Source: CAVXTT01 sp963764685
GTDB lineage: Bacteria; Bacteroidota; Ignavibacteria; Ignavibacteriales; Ignavibacteriaceae
Length of the DNA stretch: 64,000 nt
Direction of reading: 5' to 3'
NCBI GenBank assembly: GCA_963764685.1
Contig: CAVXTT010000029.1
Location: 17,235 to 81,234, forward strand
Within the stretch, counting starts at the first letter, position 1. Every line of letters starts with the position of its first letter. The translations under genes and the position numbers were made by a program. Shown in pieces: positions 1-7,973 of the stretch. Under the pieces are notes generated by a model, which saw only the letters and a program-made list of their open reading frames with translations, made no database searches and was not told the origin of the DNA.

Positions 1-642
1 ACCGCTCCGGTAGTTTACGAGACACCTTGGCAAACTGATCCTGAAGCATCTATTTATGATCTTTGGGGTAATTCCGACTCTTTAATTTACGGAATTGGTA
101 CCGCAGGTTATTTAGTTACTAAAGGGAAGTACTCCTGGGAAAAAATTGAGACCGGTACACGAGACAGGATTTGTAGAATTTCGGGAGCAGTGGATAATTC
201 TACCGGTAAATTAAATATATATTGTACAGTCAGTGAGCTAGCTTATTTGGGAAGGAACAGTATTATCAAAGTAACAGACAGGAACAAAATACAATCAGTT
301 CCATGGAATTCGAAATTAATAAGTCCAATTTGGACTCCGAATGGATGGCTTCTATATGCCGGTGGTGAAGGACTTTATAGCAATAAAAGTGGTGAATGGA
401 TACCTGAATTTCAATATGAACCAATAATTTCTTCAATCAAGGGAAACGGGTTAAACGATATTTTTATCACTTTGAATAATGGCTATATAGGTCACTATAA
501 TGGATTTAATTGGAGAGTCTATCCCCGATTCTCAAATCTAATGAACTATAATATTTTTTCAATTTCGGTTAAAGGAAATATGGTTATTGGAGTTGGCAGG
601 AATAATGAAGATGCACTAATTGTAATGGGAATAAGGCATTAA
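1..642 (+). CDS. Propeller-type surface protein, 5'-truncated
   Basis: The frame is open from base 1 to the TAA at 640-642, leaving 213 residues; the true start lies left of the window. The first residues carry an LWGNSDSLIYGIG unit that resembles the IWGSSPTDVWGAG unit of the next gene. Such W-G-x-S repeats are common in predicted beta-propeller proteins of the cell surface. No catalytic motif, membrane segment or T9SS sorting domain is present, so the substrate and role are unknown. An ATG at 190 could be mistaken for the start, but propeller-like sequence continues in frame upstream of it. This gene and its neighbour at 1197 look like a paralogous pair. The coding frame is clear; the function is inferred. 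Confidence 0.7.
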   Translation, partial: TAPVVYETPWQTDPEASIYDLWGNSDSLIYGIGTAGYLVTKGKYSWEKIETGTRDRICRISGAVDNSTGKLNIYCTVSELAYLGRNSIIKVTDRNKIQSVPWNSKLISPIWTPNGWLLYAGGEGLYSNKSGEWIPEFQYEPIISSIKGNGLNDIFITLNNGYIGHYNGFNWRVYPRFSNLMNYNIFSISVKGNMVIGVGRNNEDALIVMGIRH

Positions 643-1196
643 TAAATATGTATTAGAATAAAAAACCGGGGCGTTGGTTAATAATTTCGTATCAACAAAA
701 AAGATGCTGCTAATCAAATAAAGTTAAGAGACAGGGACTCTAAATCAAAGCCCCTGTATTTGATTTATTGAGCAAGCAACATCTACTTCATTTGGTCTGT
801 TATTACAGATTTATCCCTCTTACTTCGACGATGAATGAACTTATGCAGGATCAACCCCAAACCTTTGAATTAGAGCCGCCCCAGTGGATCGCTTTGAACG
901 AATACAAAAAAGCTAAGTTGATATTAAATCTTATCATCTATAAATAAATGGGAAAAGCGGTTGAGGTTTCGGAAACCTGGTAGGAGAGTTTGATTTTTAG
1001 GGAAGATTTTTTTCTTATTATTTTATCTGAAATCCTTGTTTCAACTGAAATTAATCAGATGATTTCCATGATTAATTTAATCTCATTTCGTGAGAAGTTT
1101 TAGGTTGACTTTAAGTATATAGATTTGCTAAGTTTCAATGCGCTTTGCAATTATTGGGCATCTTATTTATTATTTATTAAATATTGTGGGGATATT
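643..1196. other. Intergenic gap, no convincing gene
   Basis: This 554-bp gap holds no long reading frame. A perfect 8-bp inverted repeat (AAATCAAA at 742-749, TTTGATTT at 759-766) lies about 100 bp after the first gene and might be a weak transcript end, though no T-run follows it. A 38-codon frame at 831-947 has no ribosome-binding site and no recognisable similarity, and I do not call it a gene. Confidence 0.5.
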
Positions 1197-2255
1197 ATGA
1201 GATCGTTAGTAACTGTAATCCTGTTGTACTCATCATTTACTTTACTTTCCTGTAACAATACTCCAACAACACCTGAAGATAATACACCGCCAGGGAAAAG
1301 AAATTATATCTGGAATGTGGATAGCGTAGACTATGATTCACTACCAGGTATGATTGAATTAAATTCAATCTGGGGAAGTTCTCCGACAGATGTGTGGGGA
1401 GCAGGCTTTACTTCAGATGTAAGGAATTGTCTCTGGCATTATGATGGTACGAAGTGGCGCAGGGCTGTTTATAATACTCCTATAACAGTTTACGGTAATG
1501 GTTCAAAAAGTGTTGGAGGAGTATGGGGTACAGCACAAAATGATGTGTGGGCTTTCGGCGGCAGAATATACAGTAATCCAGAGACAACGGCCCCCTTCAT
1601 AATGCACTTTGATGGAATTAAATGGACTGAAGTTTTGGGAGACATTAACCAAATGCCAGATGGCTATACTGATATTTATCCAATTCGTAAAGACCACTTC
1701 TGGATTTCTTCTTCTAATCATGTCAGTGAATATAAAGATGGTATATGGAAAAAGTATACGCTGCAGGATAATTATTTTATTCAATCAATTGGAGGAGCTG
1801 GGACTAGTGTATATTTGACAGCTTATCCTATTGGAGCAGATTCTCTTTATATAATGAAATTAATAGATAACAATTTTGTTATAATAGATCAGACTACATT
1901 ATATACTGAGGGGAAGTTTGGATATAGTGGACTATTATTTGCGAACAACAAAATGTATACTTTTATGAGGAGTATATTTACCAGAAAATCAAACGATGGA
2001 AATTTAATAGAGGACGTTTGGATTAAAGAATTTACAATGGGAAGCGGCGGATTTTCTAATTCGTTTGCAAGAAATGATAAAGACATTTGGGCCATTGGAA
2101 TAAATTCCTTACCCCATCACTTTAATGGTGAAAACTGGAGTCCGATTATTATAGGTGAATTACTTCAAGATAGTTATTTTATAGGGATCTGGGGCAATGG
2201 GGAAGAAATTTTCATAAGCGACACTGAAAACGGGATAATCTATCACGGAAGATAA
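1197..2255 (+). CDS. Propeller-type lipoprotein
   Basis: This is a 352-residue predicted lipoprotein. I chose the ATG at 1197 because it begins a classic lipoprotein signal (MRSLVTVILL, hydrophobic core, then LLSC with the lipidated Cys near residue 19). A longer reading from 1125 would bury that signal. A Pro/Thr-rich linker follows, then repeated W-G-x-(S/T)-x-x-D-V-W units (IWGSSPTDVWGAG, VWGTAQNDVWAFG) and more distant copies such as IWGNGEE near the C-terminus. These units suggest a beta-propeller displayed on a membrane surface. No enzyme motif is visible. It is similar in style to the truncated gene upstream and lacks a T9SS C-terminal domain, so anchoring is by lipid. Confidence 0.75.
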   Translation: MRSLVTVILLYSSFTLLSCNNTPTTPEDNTPPGKRNYIWNVDSVDYDSLPGMIELNSIWGSSPTDVWGAGFTSDVRNCLWHYDGTKWRRAVYNTPITVYGNGSKSVGGVWGTAQNDVWAFGGRIYSNPETTAPFIMHFDGIKWTEVLGDINQMPDGYTDIYPIRKDHFWISSSNHVSEYKDGIWKKYTLQDNYFIQSIGGAGTSVYLTAYPIGADSLYIMKLIDNNFVIIDQTTLYTEGKFGYSGLLFANNKMYTFMRSIFTRKSNDGNLIEDVWIKEFTMGSGGFSNSFARNDKDIWAIGINSLPHHFNGENWSPIIIGELLQDSYFIGIWGNGEEIFISDTENGIIYHGR

Positions 2256-2332
2256 TATTCAACTGTCTTTCCTCTTAAATCTTCAATTCGTACTCCATTT
2301 TTGCTATATTAACCACTTAATTCTGAGGACTA

Positions 2333-3136
2333 ATGGCAATTTTGAATATTCTTTTCGTCGGTGATATTATAGGCAAACCGGGTGTAAATCTTGTACAGAC
2401 CTGGCTGCCGGGGCTTATGCAGAAATACAAAACCGATCTTGTTATTGCAAATGGTGAAAATATTTCTGACGGCAAAGGATGCACCGAAAAAGAAGGTAAA
2501 ATTTTACTTGATCTCGGCGTACACGTTATAACAGGAGGAAATCATACCTGGGATAAACATCAGTCGCAGGACTATCTTAGGGCTGAGCCCCGTTCGCTGC
2601 GTCCCTTAAATTATCCAAAAGGAACATACGGCAACGGTTATTATATTGCTGATACAAAAAAAGGTAAAGCCGCTGTTATGAATCTCCAGGGAAGAACCTT
2701 TATGGCGGCTATCGATTGTCCCTTCAGGACAGCGGACTGGATAATTCCTAAGATTAAAGCAGAGACCAAAGTTATCATTTTAGATTTTCACGCAGAGGCT
2801 ACTGCCGAAAAGATTGCAATGATAAATTATCTTGATGGGAAAGTTTCTGCAGTAATAGGTACACATACGCACGTTCAGACTGCTGATGAAAGAATATTTC
2901 CTAACGGCAGCGGATATATTACCGATGTGGGTATGACGGGTCCTTATGAATCTGTTATCGGGATGAAGATCCAGGCTGCAGTTAACAGGTTCCTCTACCA
3001 GACACCTCAAAAATATGAGACTGCTGAAAATGATGTACACCTGTGCGGCGTCTTTTTAAAGGTGGATACCGAAACGGGTAAAACGGTAGAGATTGAAAAA
3101 ATCTTGTTCCCTGACTTCATCAGAAAAACTGATTGA
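2333..3136 (+). CDS. YmdB-like metallophosphoesterase
   Basis: This 267-residue protein matches the YmdB/TIGR00282 family of calcineurin-like phosphoesterases, whose characterised members hydrolyse 2',3'-cyclic nucleotides. Metal-ligand motifs are in family order: NILFVGDIIGKPG near residue 5, NGEN near residue 40, GGNHTWD near residue 70 (the GNH signature), DFHAEAT near residue 152 and GTHTHVQTAD near residue 178. The length fits the family (about 260 residues). The ATG is preceded by a GAGGA Shine-Dalgarno. It opens a compact plus-strand run reaching aroA, with the methyltransferase starting 3 bp after its stop. The family is clear; which nucleotide it hydrolyses in this organism is not visible from sequence. 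Confidence 0.88.
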   Translation: MAILNILFVGDIIGKPGVNLVQTWLPGLMQKYKTDLVIANGENISDGKGCTEKEGKILLDLGVHVITGGNHTWDKHQSQDYLRAEPRSLRPLNYPKGTYGNGYYIADTKKGKAAVMNLQGRTFMAAIDCPFRTADWIIPKIKAETKVIILDFHAEATAEKIAMINYLDGKVSAVIGTHTHVQTADERIFPNGSGYITDVGMTGPYESVIGMKIQAAVNRFLYQTPQKYETAENDVHLCGVFLKVDTETGKTVEIEKILFPDFIRKTD

Positions 3137-3139
3137 TCT

Positions 3140-4136
3140 ATGCTCAATTTTCCCTTACCCCGGCTGGATACGGATAATAAACTAAGGGAAATGCTTCTTC
3201 CATACTCAAGATTTCAAAAAAAGACAATTTATACAGATCCCGTTTCCGGTCATCGGATAGGATGCATCGATTCTTCAAAACCTGAAGAAGTTTCCCTGCT
3301 GATGAATAATGAAACTGCCGCACTTGCTGTTCACGATCCTCCATATAACTTTGTTGCTTTTGAAGAAAGAAAAGTGAAGGAGTTTGTTGAGTGGTGCAGT
3401 AAATGGATAGAAATAACTTACAAAATACTGGATGAGAATGCATCTCTTTATATATGGCTGGGAGCTGATCAGAACAGGCATTTTCAGCCTCTGCCTCAGT
3501 TTATTGAAATGATGGCATCTTCAGGCTTTCACTCTAAAAGTTTTATCACAATGCGTAACCAGAGGGGTTACGGCACTCAGAAAAACTGGATGGCAATAAG
3601 ACAGGAACTGCTTTTTTATATAAAAGGAGAGCCTGTGTTTAATGTTGATGCTGAATATACAGAGATCCCTAAAGTGCTTGCGCGGTTACTATAAGATAAT
3701 TAATGGTACAGAAACGGAAAATATGGAGCGGAGCAGATCAGAAAATATCCGGGCAGGAAATGTATGGATAGATATACAGCAGGTGTTCTACAGAATTGAA
3801 GAAAATGTTAACGGGTGCTATGCACAGAAACCATTAAAGGCAATTGAGCGGATACTGAATGCGAGCAGTAAAGCGGGACAAAATGTAGTTGATTTGTTCT
3901 CACATTCCGGTACTACTCTAATTGCCTGTGAAAGAACAGGAAGGAGATGTTTTACTGCCGATAATGATCCTCTTTATTGTGAGATCACTCTCCGGCGCCT
4001 TGAACATTTCAGAAGCTCGGGAAAAACAGGGTGGCAGAACTCTAATCCGTTTGCTGAAGAAATATTATCAGATAAAAATTTAACACTTCATCTGGAGAAA
4101 AATTATAATTATTCAATTAAAACAGCAAAAGTCTAA
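3140..4136 (+). pseudogene. DNA methyltransferase (N4/N6, beta type), one frameshift
   Basis: The coding sequence is split by one +1 shift near 3677-3682. Before it lies the catalytic DPPY motif (HDPPYNF, about residue 73). After it lies the SAM-binding loop (VVDLFSHSGTTLIACE) followed by NDPLYCE. DPPY before the SAM loop is the beta-class order of amino-methyltransferases (PF01555 family). Removing one base from CTTGCGCGG restores a smooth RGYYK...NVW junction and gives about 331 residues, a normal length. No restriction nuclease gene is adjacent, so it would be an orphan methylase. Its stop overlaps the folD start (TAATG), which argues it is translated as part of this operon and that the shift may be a sequence error. 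The target sequence cannot be predicted. Confidence 0.8.
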
Positions 4137-5014
4137 TGGAACTGATTGACGGGAAAAAGATATCAGCTTTAATTAAGGATGAAATTAAGGCGGAAATAGA
4201 AAAACTTAAGAACTCCGGCAAAGGGGTACCGGGACTTGTTACAATACTTGTGGGGGAAAATCCTTCGTCTGCCATTTATGTTAATAATAAAATAAAAGCC
4301 TGTGCTGAGATCGGTATTTATTCCAAAGCAGAAAGGCATAATGCGGATATTACAGAAAAAGCTCTTCTTGAGCTGATCCAGAAATATAATAATGATCCTG
4401 CAATCCACGGGATACTTGTGCAGCTTCCGCTGCCTAAGCATATCAATGAAGATAAAGTAATTGAGGCTATATCTCCGAAGAAAGATGTGGACGGATTTCA
4501 CCCGGTAAGCATCGGTAATCTTGTTTACGGAAAAGATGGTTTTGTTCCCTGTACCCCTGCAGGAATTCAGGAATTATTAACCAGGTACAAAATAGATCTT
4601 AAGGGAAAGCACGTTGTTGTTCTCGGAAGAAGCAATATTGTAGGTAAACCTATAGCTAATCTGCTTGTGCAAAAAAAAGAGAATGCAAATGCTGTTGTAA
4701 CAATATGTCATTCTGCGGCTGAAGATGTTTCTTATTATACAAAGCAGGCTGATGTTCTTATAGCGGCTATTGGCAGTCCCGCTTTTGTAAAAAAGGATAT
4801 GGTTAAGGAGGGAGTTGTTGTAATCGATGTAGGTATAAACAGAATTGACGACCCCTCACACCCGAAAGGAAGCAGGGTAGTGGGGGATGTGGATTTTGAA
4901 GAGGTATCCCAAAAAGCTTCATTCATTACTCCTGTGCCCGGAGGTGTGGGTCTGATGACAATAGCAATGCTTATGAAAAACACTTTAAAGGCTTTTAAGA
5001 ATTATGACGACTAA
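4136..5014 (+). CDS. folD: Bifunctional methylenetetrahydrofolate dehydrogenase/cyclohydrolase FolD
   Basis: FolD interconverts 5,10-methylene-, methenyl- and 10-formyl-tetrahydrofolate in one-carbon metabolism. The 292-residue sequence has the family signatures: YVNNKIKACAEIGI (catalytic Lys, about residue 55), ILVQLPLP, KDVDGFHP, CTPAG, VVVLGRSNIVGKP in the Rossmann half, and PVPGGVGLMT near residue 270. The last motif has Leu where most homologues have Pro (PGGVGPMT), a mild variation outside the catalytic residues. The ATG overlaps the stop of the preceding methyltransferase, and the gene end overlaps deoC by 11 bp, so the three are probably translationally coupled. Identification is firm. 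Confidence 0.96.
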   Translation: MELIDGKKISALIKDEIKAEIEKLKNSGKGVPGLVTILVGENPSSAIYVNNKIKACAEIGIYSKAERHNADITEKALLELIQKYNNDPAIHGILVQLPLPKHINEDKVIEAISPKKDVDGFHPVSIGNLVYGKDGFVPCTPAGIQELLTRYKIDLKGKHVVVLGRSNIVGKPIANLLVQKKENANAVVTICHSAAEDVSYYTKQADVLIAAIGSPAFVKKDMVKEGVVVIDVGINRIDDPSHPKGSRVVGDVDFEEVSQKASFITPVPGGVGLMTIAMLMKNTLKAFKNYDD

Positions 5015-5786
5015 AATAGAAAATAAAAATTATTCAGAAGCGGTTCTGAATAATTACCTGAATGAGTTTACCGGCTCTTATAACAATAATCCTGCTGTCC
5101 CCCGTTTAACAATATCTGAACTTGCAGGAATGATTGATCACACTTTACTAAAACCGGAAGCATCGAGATCTGAAATTGAAGACCTGTGCCGGGAAGCGGT
5201 AGAATATAATTTCGCATCTGTGTGTGTTAATTCTTCTTATGTGAAAACCTGCTGGAATGTTGTAAAGGACACCAGTGTAAAAGTATGCTCCGTAATTGGA
5301 TTCCCGCTGGGGGCATCCGGGGCAGAGATAAAGGTCAGGGAAACTGAATACGCCCTGCTTAAGGGTGCTTCAGAAGTTGATATGGTAATGAACATCGGGG
5401 CGCTGCGGAGCAAGGATTATAATTTTGTTTATCAGGATATTAGGGCAGTGGTTAATACAGCCCACAGCAAGAGTGCCTTATGCAAGGTGATCATTGAAAC
5501 TTGTCTGCTTGATGATAATGAAAAAATTGCAGCCTGTCTTCTCGTAAAAGATGCCGGTGCTGATTTTATCAAAACCTCTACGGGCTTCAGCAAAGGGGGC
5601 GCTGTGGCAAAAGATGTGGCTCTGATGAAATTTATCGCAGGTGATAATTGTAAAGTAAAAGCATCCGGAGGCATTAAAACTGCTGAAGATGCACTTGCTA
5701 TGATTGCATCGGGCGCATCGCGGATAGGTACCAGTTCAGGAGTTAAAATAATTGAGTCGTACAAGCAAAGCAATTTAGATCATTAA
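5004..5786 (+). CDS. deoC: Deoxyribose-phosphate aldolase DeoC
   Basis: DeoC cleaves 2-deoxyribose-5-phosphate to glyceraldehyde-3-phosphate and acetaldehyde in deoxynucleoside salvage. The 260-residue protein has the class I aldolase signatures: IDHTLLKPEA near residue 49, VCVNSSYV, VIGFPLG, EVDMVMNIG, the Schiff-base lysine in FIKTSTGF near residue 190, and KASGGIKTAEDA near residue 220. An N-terminal extension of about 40 residues before the barrel (SEAVLNNYLNEFTGSYNNNP) is longer than in E. coli DeoC and has no recognised motif. The ATG lies inside the end of folD (11-bp overlap). The following HicB-like gene starts 10 bp downstream. Confidence 0.95.
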   Translation: MTTKIENKNYSEAVLNNYLNEFTGSYNNNPAVPRLTISELAGMIDHTLLKPEASRSEIEDLCREAVEYNFASVCVNSSYVKTCWNVVKDTSVKVCSVIGFPLGASGAEIKVRETEYALLKGASEVDMVMNIGALRSKDYNFVYQDIRAVVNTAHSKSALCKVIIETCLLDDNEKIAACLLVKDAGADFIKTSTGFSKGGAVAKDVALMKFIAGDNCKVKASGGIKTAEDALAMIASGASRIGTSSGVKIIESYKQSNLDH

Positions 5787-5795
5787 TGTTAATCT

Positions 5796-6020
5796 ATGGT
5801 TTTAGATATTGTTGTTCATAAAACCAACGACGGCTATACAGCAGAGATCCCTTCACTGCGGGGTTGCGAATCGTGGGCTGCCGATGAAGAAACTGTACTT
5901 GATAAAATAACCGAACTTGCTGCTTATTATCTGAAGATGGATTCAAAGAAGCAGTTCAAATTAGATAAAGCAAGATCCTCCAATAACAGGACCATCTACA
6001 AACTCGTTTTTAATAAGTAA
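5796..6020 (+). CDS. HicB-like small protein without HicA
   Basis: This 74-residue protein shows the HicB N-terminal fold pattern: a first strand, then DGYTAEIPSLRGCESWA and a helix (EETVLDKITELAAYYLK). In the family, HicB is the antitoxin of the RNA-cleaving toxin HicA, but no HicA-sized gene lies on either side and no DNA-binding C-terminal domain is visible. It sits in a tight housekeeping run, 10 bp after deoC and 1 bp before trmH, so it is probably a solitary HicB-fold protein rather than a toxin-antitoxin component. The fold call is by motif only. Confidence 0.65.
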   Translation: MVLDIVVHKTNDGYTAEIPSLRGCESWAADEETVLDKITELAAYYLKMDSKKQFKLDKARSSNNRTIYKLVFNK

Positions 6021-6021
6021 A

Positions 6022-6609
6022 GTGAGACAATTTAAAACTAACGAGCGTCTCGATAAGATAAAGAAAGTACTGGAAGCCAGGCGTAAATCACTTACGGTAG
6101 TACTTGAAAATATTCACGATCCTCATAATGTAAGTGCAATATTCCGTACATCTGACGCTGTGGGAATATCCTCTGTTGCTCTCCTGTATACTATAGAATC
6201 ATTTCCCCAGATTGCAAAATCATCCTCCGCCTCAGCATTAAAATGGGTTGAAAAAGAAAAGTACAGGGATATTCCGGAATGTTATACTGCTTTAAGGAAT
6301 AAGGGATTTAAGATTTACGCTTCTTCGCTGCAGGATGGATCGGAAAATATATTTGAGCTTGACCTTACAGAAAAAATTGCTATAGTACTGGGCAACGAAG
6401 CAAGGGGTGTATCTGAAGACGCCGCAAAAATGGCTGATAAATTAATACAGATACCTATGCTTGGTATGATTCAGAGCCTTAATGTTTCTGTAGCTGCAGC
6501 AGTGATTTTATTCGAGGCAATGCGGCAAAGGATGGTTAAAGGGGATTACGGCAAACCGGAAATGAGAAGCAGCGAGCTCGATAAGAAAGATAGACGAATG
6601 GTGCGATAA
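6022..6609 (+). CDS. trmH: tRNA (guanosine(18)-2'-O)-methyltransferase, TrmH type
   Basis: This 195-residue SpoU/TrmH-class (SPOUT) RNA 2'-O-methyltransferase has the three family motifs: NIHDPHNVSAIFRTSDAVG near residue 30 (catalytic Arg), IVLGNEARGVSE near residue 122, and IPMLGMIQSLNVSVAAAV near residue 147. The N-terminal RLDKIKKVLEARRKSLTVVLE matches TrmH, which modifies G18 of tRNA, better than rlmB-type enzymes. A basic C-terminal tail (ELDKKDRRMVR) may bind RNA. Translation probably starts at a GTG at 6022, one base after the stop of the HicB-like gene. aroA follows after 5 bp. The family is certain and the exact tRNA target is likely. Confidence 0.88.
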   Translation: MRQFKTNERLDKIKKVLEARRKSLTVVLENIHDPHNVSAIFRTSDAVGISSVALLYTIESFPQIAKSSSASALKWVEKEKYRDIPECYTALRNKGFKIYASSLQDGSENIFELDLTEKIAIVLGNEARGVSEDAAKMADKLIQIPMLGMIQSLNVSVAAAVILFEAMRQRMVKGDYGKPEMRSSELDKKDRRMVR

Positions 6610-6614
6610 ATGAG

Positions 6615-7901
6615 ATGATAAAGTCATTTTCGAAAATAAGACCATTTAAGGGGGAACTTTCGTTCAAGGGGGACAAATCTGTATCTCACCGGGCTCTTAT
6701 TTTTTCTGCGATGGCTGAAGGAGAATCAATTATATACAACCTGTCTGATTCTGCCGATGTTAATTCAACCATCAGCTGTTTGCAGGAATTGGGTGTAGAA
6801 ATAATTAAGGAGAGAAATTATCATAAAATAAGTGGTGCAGGGTTTAGGGGATTCAGGAAACCAGGGAAGCAGCTGGATGCAGGTAACTCAGGTACTACTG
6901 CAAGGCTTATGACAGGGCTTCTTTCAGTGCAGGATTTTGAATCTGTAATTACAGGTGATGAATCACTTTCTATGCGTCCTATGGACAGGGTAATCCATCC
7001 CCTTTCACTTATGGGTGCCGGGATAACATCCGGGAACGGCAGGCTTCCGCTGAGTATATTCCCATCCGGGACTCTCAAAAATATTTCTTATGTAATGATA
7101 GTTCCAAGTGCGCAGGTTAAAAGCGCTATAATACTTGCCGGTTTACATCTTAATGAAGTGAGTACAATCCTTGAAACTCTTCCTACCAGGAACCACACCG
7201 AAATGATGCTTGGACTTCCAATAGAAAAAACCGCTTCAGGATTACTTATAAAGGTTTCCAGGGAACACTATCCCCGTCCGAAAGAATTTCATATTCCGGG
7301 GGATATATCATCTGCTTCATTTTTCATAGTACTGACTCTCCTGATTCCGGGTGCACGCCTGTTGATAAAAGATATACTTATTAATGAGTCGAGGACAGCC
7401 TTTATTAAAATTCTCCAGGAAATGGGGGCTGATATCAGTATTATACCTAAAGGAGGTTCCGGGGGAGAGCCCTGCGGTGATATTAACGTGGAAGGAAGCA
7501 ACTTAAAGAATGTAAAGATACCCGGAGATGTTATCGCAGAAATTATAGATGAGATCCCCGCATTAACAATTGCAGGCATCTTTGCATCGGGAGCTTTTGT
7601 TCTGAGAAATGCATCCGAATTAAGGGTAAAAGAAACAGACAGGATCAGAGCGCTCGTGGATAATCTTGATCTTGCCGGACTTTTAGTAAAAGAATATCCG
7701 GACGGTTTCTCTGTTGAGGGGAAGATTACTAAAGAGATGCCGGTATTTGATAGTTTCGGGGATCATAGGATAGCAATGGCATTTATTATATTATCCTGCC
7801 TGTTGGAGAAGGGGGGATCCATTATCGGCCCAGAATGTATTTCCATATCGAACCCGGAATTCCTGGAACAGCTTAAAGTACTGGAATCCTCTGCTTTCTA
7901 A
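6615..7901 (+). CDS. aroA: 3-phosphoshikimate 1-carboxyvinyltransferase (EPSP synthase)
   Basis: AroA transfers the enolpyruvyl group of PEP to shikimate-3-phosphate in aromatic amino-acid synthesis. The 428-residue sequence carries the diagnostic motifs: FKGDKSVSHRALIFSAMA near residue 16, DAGNSGTTARLMTG near residue 90 (PEP-binding loop), LPTRNHTEMML, DISSASFF, EIPALTIAG, LRVKETDRI near residue 336 and DSFGDHRIAMAF near residue 380. The length is typical. It is the last gene of the 2.3-7.9 kb plus-strand run, 5 bp after trmH, and a strong hairpin terminator follows its stop by 24 bp. Confidence 0.96.
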   Translation: MIKSFSKIRPFKGELSFKGDKSVSHRALIFSAMAEGESIIYNLSDSADVNSTISCLQELGVEIIKERNYHKISGAGFRGFRKPGKQLDAGNSGTTARLMTGLLSVQDFESVITGDESLSMRPMDRVIHPLSLMGAGITSGNGRLPLSIFPSGTLKNISYVMIVPSAQVKSAIILAGLHLNEVSTILETLPTRNHTEMMLGLPIEKTASGLLIKVSREHYPRPKEFHIPGDISSASFFIVLTLLIPGARLLIKDILINESRTAFIKILQEMGADISIIPKGGSGGEPCGDINVEGSNLKNVKIPGDVIAEIIDEIPALTIAGIFASGAFVLRNASELRVKETDRIRALVDNLDLAGLLVKEYPDGFSVEGKITKEMPVFDSFGDHRIAMAFIILSCLLEKGGSIIGPECISISNPEFLEQLKVLESSAF

Positions 7902-7924
7902 AAACCTGAAAACAAAAAATAAAA

Positions 7925-7955
7925 AAAGATACCCGTGCATAGTCCGGGTATCTTT
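7925..7955. terminator. Bidirectional intrinsic terminator
   Basis: GATACCCG (7928-7935) pairs perfectly with CGGGTATC (7945-7952) across a 9-base loop, flanked by an A-run before and TTT after, so it can stop transcription from both sides. It lies between the converging aroA and T9SS propeller genes. Confidence 0.85.
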
Positions 7956-7973
7956 GTGATTGAGATGCGATAG

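Noticed and set aside
831..947. 38-codon small gene
   Set aside because: No Shine-Dalgarno and no recognisable features.
5796..6020. HicAB toxin-antitoxin system
   Set aside because: No HicA-sized gene on either side; the gene sits in a housekeeping run.
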